Below, piece after piece: positions 59,812 through 64,000 of a DNA stretch of 64,000 nucleotides. The notes under the pieces were generated by a model. It had not been told where the DNA came from. It searched no databases and saw only the letters and a list, made by a program, of their open reading frames with translations. The position numbers were made by a program, and so were the translations under genes. The stretch is taken from positions 410,100,248-410,164,247 of the forward strand of contig CM057347.1 of the NCBI GenBank assembly GCA_030015575.1. Reading direction: 5' to 3'. Every line of letters begins with the position of its first letter. The first letter of the stretch is position 1. The stretch comes from Agapanthus africanus. Lineage: Eukaryota; Streptophyta; Magnoliopsida; Asparagales; Amaryllidaceae.

Positions 59812-60700
59812 CTATAAATGCCCATGTCTTTTCAGAAGCGCCTCCACTTTGCTCATCTTCCTCCTTTGCTAACTTTTTTCTGTTTGAGAATTTAATTCTC
59901 CATTTCCAGAGCTTAGTTCTTTGCTTCAAACTTTTTCCAGAGTTTAACTCTGTTCTAAGAAGACCCTTTCTTCAGGTAATGATCTTTGAATGATTGGAGA
60001 ACTTTCTCAGCAATCACCACGGGATTTTAAATCCAGATCAAAGGTTTTTCCCTTTGGCAAGAACACACATTTCTTTTTATTTTAAGTTCTTCCACAAGAA
60101 TAGAAAACCATCTAATTTTCAAACTGTAGATCTCTTAGGGTCTCTTTAACTTTTAGGGAGATGATGGTGTCGGCTATCCTTTCCATGGAATTTAATTCCA
60201 TCCCTGAGGAGCTCTGGCTCTGGAACCACATTTTCTGGGAATTTAATTCCCTTTTAATAAAGGAATTTAATTCCTATGAAGAACTAAGTTCTTCCTAGAG
60301 ACCTTCATGGGTTTTTTTTTGCCCTGAGTCATCTTCTTCACAATTCAGAAGAAGTTTGCAATGTTGGTCGTTGGGAATTTAATTCCCCTGATTCTGTTTG
60401 ATTTATCACGGAGTCCAAGATGGATCTGTCCTTTAGGGGAATGTGTAGGGTCACTTGAAACCCACTGCCTATTTAATGAGAATATTCCCTTTGTCTCATT
60501 ATAATTACTGTGCCTCATCATTAGCCAGCCGCCATCTTGATTTCGTGGGACCCACATGTTTTTTTAACAAATAAGTCTTCTGTCGCATTCTTCCACTGTC
60601 TTTTTATATATATGCATTCATAACCACACACACACATATATATATATACATACATTGTCGGCCTCGCTTTAACAGTTCCCCTTACTTTATTTCAGGTGCG
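59812..60700 (+). promoter_or_regulatory. PMD gene core promoter and 5' leader with candidate intron
   Basis: A plus-strand TATA box (CTATAAATG, 59812-59820) is followed by a C/T-rich leader. A donor-like CAG|GTAATG at 59975/59976 and an acceptor-like TTTCAG at 60690-60695, five bases before the ATG, suggest a leader intron of about 720 bp. The candidate intron contains many perfect odd palindromes (60185-60201, 60237-60251, 60261-60275, 60278-60294, 60373-60387) and a CA/TA microsatellite (60627-60657). The splice sites are predicted from consensus only. Confidence 0.6.
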
Positions 60701-62833
60701 ATGACTTACGTTCCGTATTTCCCTTTTACTCGCTCGGAGGCCGCTTTTCCCCAGTCACCATCTGATGAGGAAGCGATGGCGATGATCAGGGCTCATGACC
60801 CGAACTGCACCAACTTACTTTTGTGGGGGACCTGGTACGGTCATATCATCCGGGGGCGCCGAAGCTTCCTTTGGGAAGTACCAACGGAGCCCACCTTTCC
60901 GTTTCTGCCAATGGACCTACCGAGGACAGTTTTTGCCGTGGAGATGCCGAATTGGACTCCGATGGGGCTGCTCGAGCCTTCGACGACTGGTATCCCGAAC
61001 CATCCGATCCCAGCTATAGATATTCTGGGACGGCGTATTTGTCAGGGTGAGGCCCAACCATGGGGACAAATCTACAAGATAGGGCTCACCCCTCGACACC
61101 CTACGGGCTACCTCCTCTGGGCTCGTTACATCCTGTCCGCCCATCGCGTGCGGCTGTAGAAGGTCGGGCTTTACCAGGCGATGTATGCGTCGCTCTTACA
61201 CTACCAATCCCCGCATGTCTGGTGGGTTAAGGTGTTCTTGAACCAGTGGAATCTCCCAACCAACACTTTTCTTTTAGGGGACCGCGAGGTTTCAATCTCT
61301 CTGGAAGAATTTCATGAAATCTCGGGGTTGCCGATTCGGGGGGCACTTTACGAGGAGTTGCTGCCTCCCGATGAGTACGTATTTGAGGTCGAGCCCGCAA
61401 TCCCTGACGGCTTGTCGAGCGATAATGTCGTGCGCCACAAGCGTCCGAGTCTGGTCAAGGCGTTGGGTATCTTTGACCGGCTGTTCATCGAATCCGAGGA
61501 GCAAGGCGTCACTTTTAAGAGCTTCATCGCTTGCTTCCTTCGCGAGGATGTTTTGTTGAAGACGACTCCCAAGTTCGCGAATATTAATGACCCCTTCGGG
61601 TTTGGTCCGAAGAGGCTGCTGACCAATGAATCGGATCTACCACAGTACTACATTCCCATTATATCGCCGATGTCTTTCGAATCCATTGCAGCTCCCGGCA
61701 TGGATGAGGAGACGTTCTTCGTGGGGTTTGTCAGTGTCTGGCTCAGCTGGTTTGTCATCCCCATGCATCGCCGCTTTATGAGGGTTTCGGTTATCTATCC
61801 GGCTCATCGCATCGCTGAGGGAACGCGGCTAGCTATCGGCATCCCGGCTTTGGCGCATCTCTATCACGGGTTGGGCGCTGCGGCTAATACCTCTACTCCT
61901 GGCGTAGAAGTAATAAACTTTTTGCTTCATTACTTCACGTCTTGGATTGAAATGCACGTGTTGGGTGCTTTCGCTATGCATCAGAGGCCCGCATTTTACG
62001 ACGCCTACACCTTCCCGCGACTTATGCGATTGGTGAATGCTTCTGCCTCCGATCCGACTCAATTTGGGGCCATTCGGGCGTTGATTGCCCCTTATGCTAC
62101 TGCTGGCGGATTGGTGTTTACCGACCGGGTTTTATCTTCTCCCTCAGGTCCAGCTCAACAACTCTGGGACCGGTCAAAAGACAACGTACCTTCTTTAAGG
62201 CCCCGGGAGGCCGCGCACTTGTATGCAATTAGACCAGGCTACTTCGTATTTCTCCAGGATAGTGCGGCTCTTTTCATGCGGTACAACCCGCATCGCTTCG
62301 CCCGGCAGCTTGGATACGACCAGGGCGTTCCTTTCGAGGCTTTCATAGTTGTGCCGGTTCCTTCACTCGATGCCGTTCGCGATGCCGCTCATCATTTCGT
62401 GAGGTTGAACACCGGCTCACACTTCATGGTCTCTGAAGCTGACCATCTTCCCCGGTGCGTGGGGTCGTTTACGGGTTGGTACCTTCATCGGGTCAAGCCG
62501 ATTATTGTTGAGGAGAGAAGGGTACTCCTTGGCCATGGTGCTCCTACTCAGGTTCCGGTCATAGGAGCTACGTTGCGACCGCGCGCCCCGGTTCATTTTC
62601 CCCTGAGGGATACCGGTGTTGCACTTATTCCGGGAGAGTCGGGAGTAGACCTCACTCCCACAGTTGGTATGCCATTGAGCACCCGGTCGCGAGCTAATCG
62701 GGCTCCAGTAGAAGCACCACCACCCGCGGCGTCAACAATGGCGGTGTCGTCCTCGGTAGCTCCGCCAAACGAGGGTGCCGGTAACGAGGGTGTTGAAGGT
62801 GAGGTGGGTCGGCGTCGTGCCAAGGCTCCATGA
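60701..62833 (+). pseudogene. Plant mobile domain (PMD) protein gene, antisense passenger of Tat-3
   Basis: Plus-strand coding sequence of about 700 codons starts at ATG 60701, MTYVPYFPFTRSEAAFPQSP. The PMD (formerly aminotransferase-like) signature is clear: HVWWVKVFLNQWNLPTNTF, LGDREVSISLEEFHEISGLP, then VSVWLSWFVIPMHRRFM and EVINFLLHYFTSWIEMHVLG. The C-terminal 120 residues are low-complexity, rich in Ala, Pro and Gly. PMDs occur in plant nuclear proteins of the MAIN/MAIL1 family and in retroelements; their biochemical activity is not established. The gene runs opposite to Tat-3 and sits where Tat elements are known to carry antisense ORFs. It shows about one break. A free-standing host gene is less likely, because the polypurine tract, LTR and promoter arrangement match Tat-2. 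Confidence 0.8.
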
Positions 62834-64000
62834 GAAAAGAAGCGAGCGTCTTCTGGCATTAGTTCCGAGCCAAAGAGGAGGAAGAAAATGGTCGCCCGTC
62901 TGCTCGATCTTTCAGAAGGATCCGAACCTGTCGCTCAAGATGAACCCATATCCATGATATCGCCGGACGATGGTCTTCTTTTCCCAGGTTCATCTGCCGA
63001 AAAAGTCGCTCAATTGGCTGAGGCTATAAGACGCTCACAGCTTGAAGCTGAGAAGGTAAGAATCCCGAAGAGGCCTTATCCTGCCATCATCTTCTATGAA
63101 GATCCTTCGTGGATACGGCGGCGGTTCATCGGCCCTTTGGAGGAGTAGGGAGAAAGGGCCCTTAAGCAGGCTACTTCGGAGGATGCCGCAGACGCGCTCT
63201 CCTTATGGACGGGCGGCCACGAGTCCACTCTTAAACCCCGATGAGCACATCTCCTTGAGAAGGAGCATCGCCTTGAAGAAGCCATATTGAAGGCTTCCCT
63301 ACTCATTGGTATGTTTCTATATTTCTTTGCGGTACTTCATATTTCCTGCTCTTATATATATGTATTCTTATTCTTGTGTGAATTGTGCAGAGACTTCGAC
63401 GATGGGGGAGGTTCCTACAGGCTTGTTGAAGATAGAGCCTGTTGATGTTCCCAATGACACATTGCTCGATGTGGAGGGGGTTGACGATGCTGCTCCTCTC
63501 ACAATAGAACCTCCGGTGGCGGTTCTTGATTCCAGAGCACTCGCTCCTTTGGGAGAGGCTCCCTTGGTGGTCGCCGCCCCAACGACTCTTCCTGAGGGCG
63601 GCCCAGAGGCTGGGATGGGGGTAGTCGGGACTTTCCTCCCTTTATTGGAGCCCGAAGTCACGGCGGAGGCCGTTGAAGCTGCTATTCCCCCAACTCAGAA
63701 TGGGAGGAGTGTCGAAGGTAACCCTCCACATTTTAAGCTAGTAATCTTTCTGTTACCTAAACTCTTTTGTCTTTTCAGAATTGCGCGGACTAGCGGCCTC
63801 TATTGCCGATCTGTCTCCCCGGCAATCCTTTCAGCGTCTACTAGAGATGGCCGCTCCGCAGGCGATATCTCCTCAATGCATCGTCCTCTCTTTTGGTCAA
63901 GGTTAGTGTCGTTCACCATCTTTTCATATCATTGTTATTATTTTGCGGAATGACATTGACGTCGTTTACAGTTCTGGAGGCCGATGACGAGGTTGAGATT
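62834..64000 (+). pseudogene. Downstream coding segments of the PMD passenger gene
   Basis: Coding-like segments continue after the PMD block. One spans about 62840-63300 (KMVARLLDLSEGSEPVAQDE, KVAQLAEAIRRSQLEAEKVR, helical and charged). One spans about 63392-63715 (acidic/Pro-rich, MGEVPTGLLKIEPVDVPND). One spans about 63779-63900 (LRGLAASIADLSPRQSFQRL), and a last one begins near 63972. The gaps between the later ones start with GT and end with AG (near 63309-63390, 63718-63778 and 63902-63971), so this looks like a multi-exon tail continuing past the window. No domain is recognised. Exon limits are approximate. Confidence 0.5.

Larger units (their letters stand above)
56696..64000 (-). mobile_element. 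Tat-lineage element Tat-3, 3' end only
   Basis: The 3' LTR is 56696-59698, followed on the right by a minus-strand polypurine tract and the element's 3' internal region, which carries an antisense PMD gene. The element is inserted in the gag relic; the expected target duplication is GCTGT (56691-56695), with its partner outside the window. Pol, gag and the 5' LTR should lie to the right. Assignment as a Tat element rests on the LTR's homology to Tat-1 and Tat-2 and on the identical polypurine-tract arrangement. Confidence 0.82.

Noticed and set aside
60701-64000. Independent host PMD gene next to a solo LTR
   Set aside because: The polypurine tract lies exactly at the LTR edge and the promoter interval matches the Tat-2 3' internal region, so it reads as a Tat passenger. 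The right flank would settle it, so the point stays open at modest probability.
1-64000. Envelope-like ORF in any of the Ty3/gypsy elements
   Set aside because: No transmembrane or envelope-like frame was found between integrase and 3' LTR. The only extra gene seen is the antisense PMD passenger.

Overview
The window is plant nuclear DNA, most likely from a flowering plant with a large repeat-rich genome. It has Tat-lineage Ty3/gypsy elements with a second archaeal-type RNase H, a Tekay/Del chromovirus, a Ty1/copia element and a plant mobile domain (PMD) protein. I cannot name the species. I found no independent host gene, rRNA, functional tRNA or organelle DNA. Essentially all 64 kb is long terminal repeat (LTR) retrotransposon sequence, stacked by insertion of one element into another.

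Layout, left to right. 1-11839: minus-strand Tat-lineage element (Tat-1), with internal region 1-9478 and 5' LTR 9479-11839; its 3' LTR lies outside the window. 11840-20324: minus-strand Ty1/copia element whose 3' LTR is cut at 11840 by the Tat-1 LTR and whose 5' LTR is 18152-20324. 20325-21519: leader and LTR part of an old minus-strand Tekay-like element; the rest of that LTR reappears at 53877-55591. 21520-53876: second Tat-lineage element (Tat-2, minus), 3' LTR 21520-25243, 5' LTR 50219-53876, sitting inside the Tekay-like LTR. 25603-36674: Tekay/Del element on the plus strand, with two 3.0-kb LTRs and a perfect AATCT target duplication, inside the 3' part of Tat-2. 55592-56695: gag relic of a plus-strand Tat element. 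56696-64000: third Tat element (Tat-3, minus), seen only as its 3' LTR (56696-59698) and the adjacent internal region, which carries a PMD gene on the opposite (plus) strand.

Inferred order, oldest first: the plus-strand Tat relic; the Tekay-like relic inside it; the copia element inside the Tekay-like leader; Tat-1 inside the copia LTR; Tat-2 inside the Tekay-like LTR; the young Tekay inside Tat-2; and Tat-3 separately inside the gag relic. LTR pairs compared by eye give about 98-99 percent identity for the Tekay and about 94-96 percent for Tat-2, which fits this order.

The most unusual material is in Tat-3. Its LTR and the adjacent internal sequence hold about nine paired G-boxes, mostly CACGTG or close variants, with the two cores usually 10 bp apart. 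They lie within, and partly between, two divergent TATA boxes: one for the element and one for the antisense PMD gene. The same region is full of short perfect odd palindromes whose arms differ in sequence but stay complementary. Other notable signals are a coding-like passenger segment inside both Tat-2 LTRs, 72-bp and 171-bp higher-order tandem repeats that interleave, a zinc-finger-like module found on both sides of the protease, and a tRNA-like A/B-box segment inside the Tekay LTRs. All retroelements are described as fossils.
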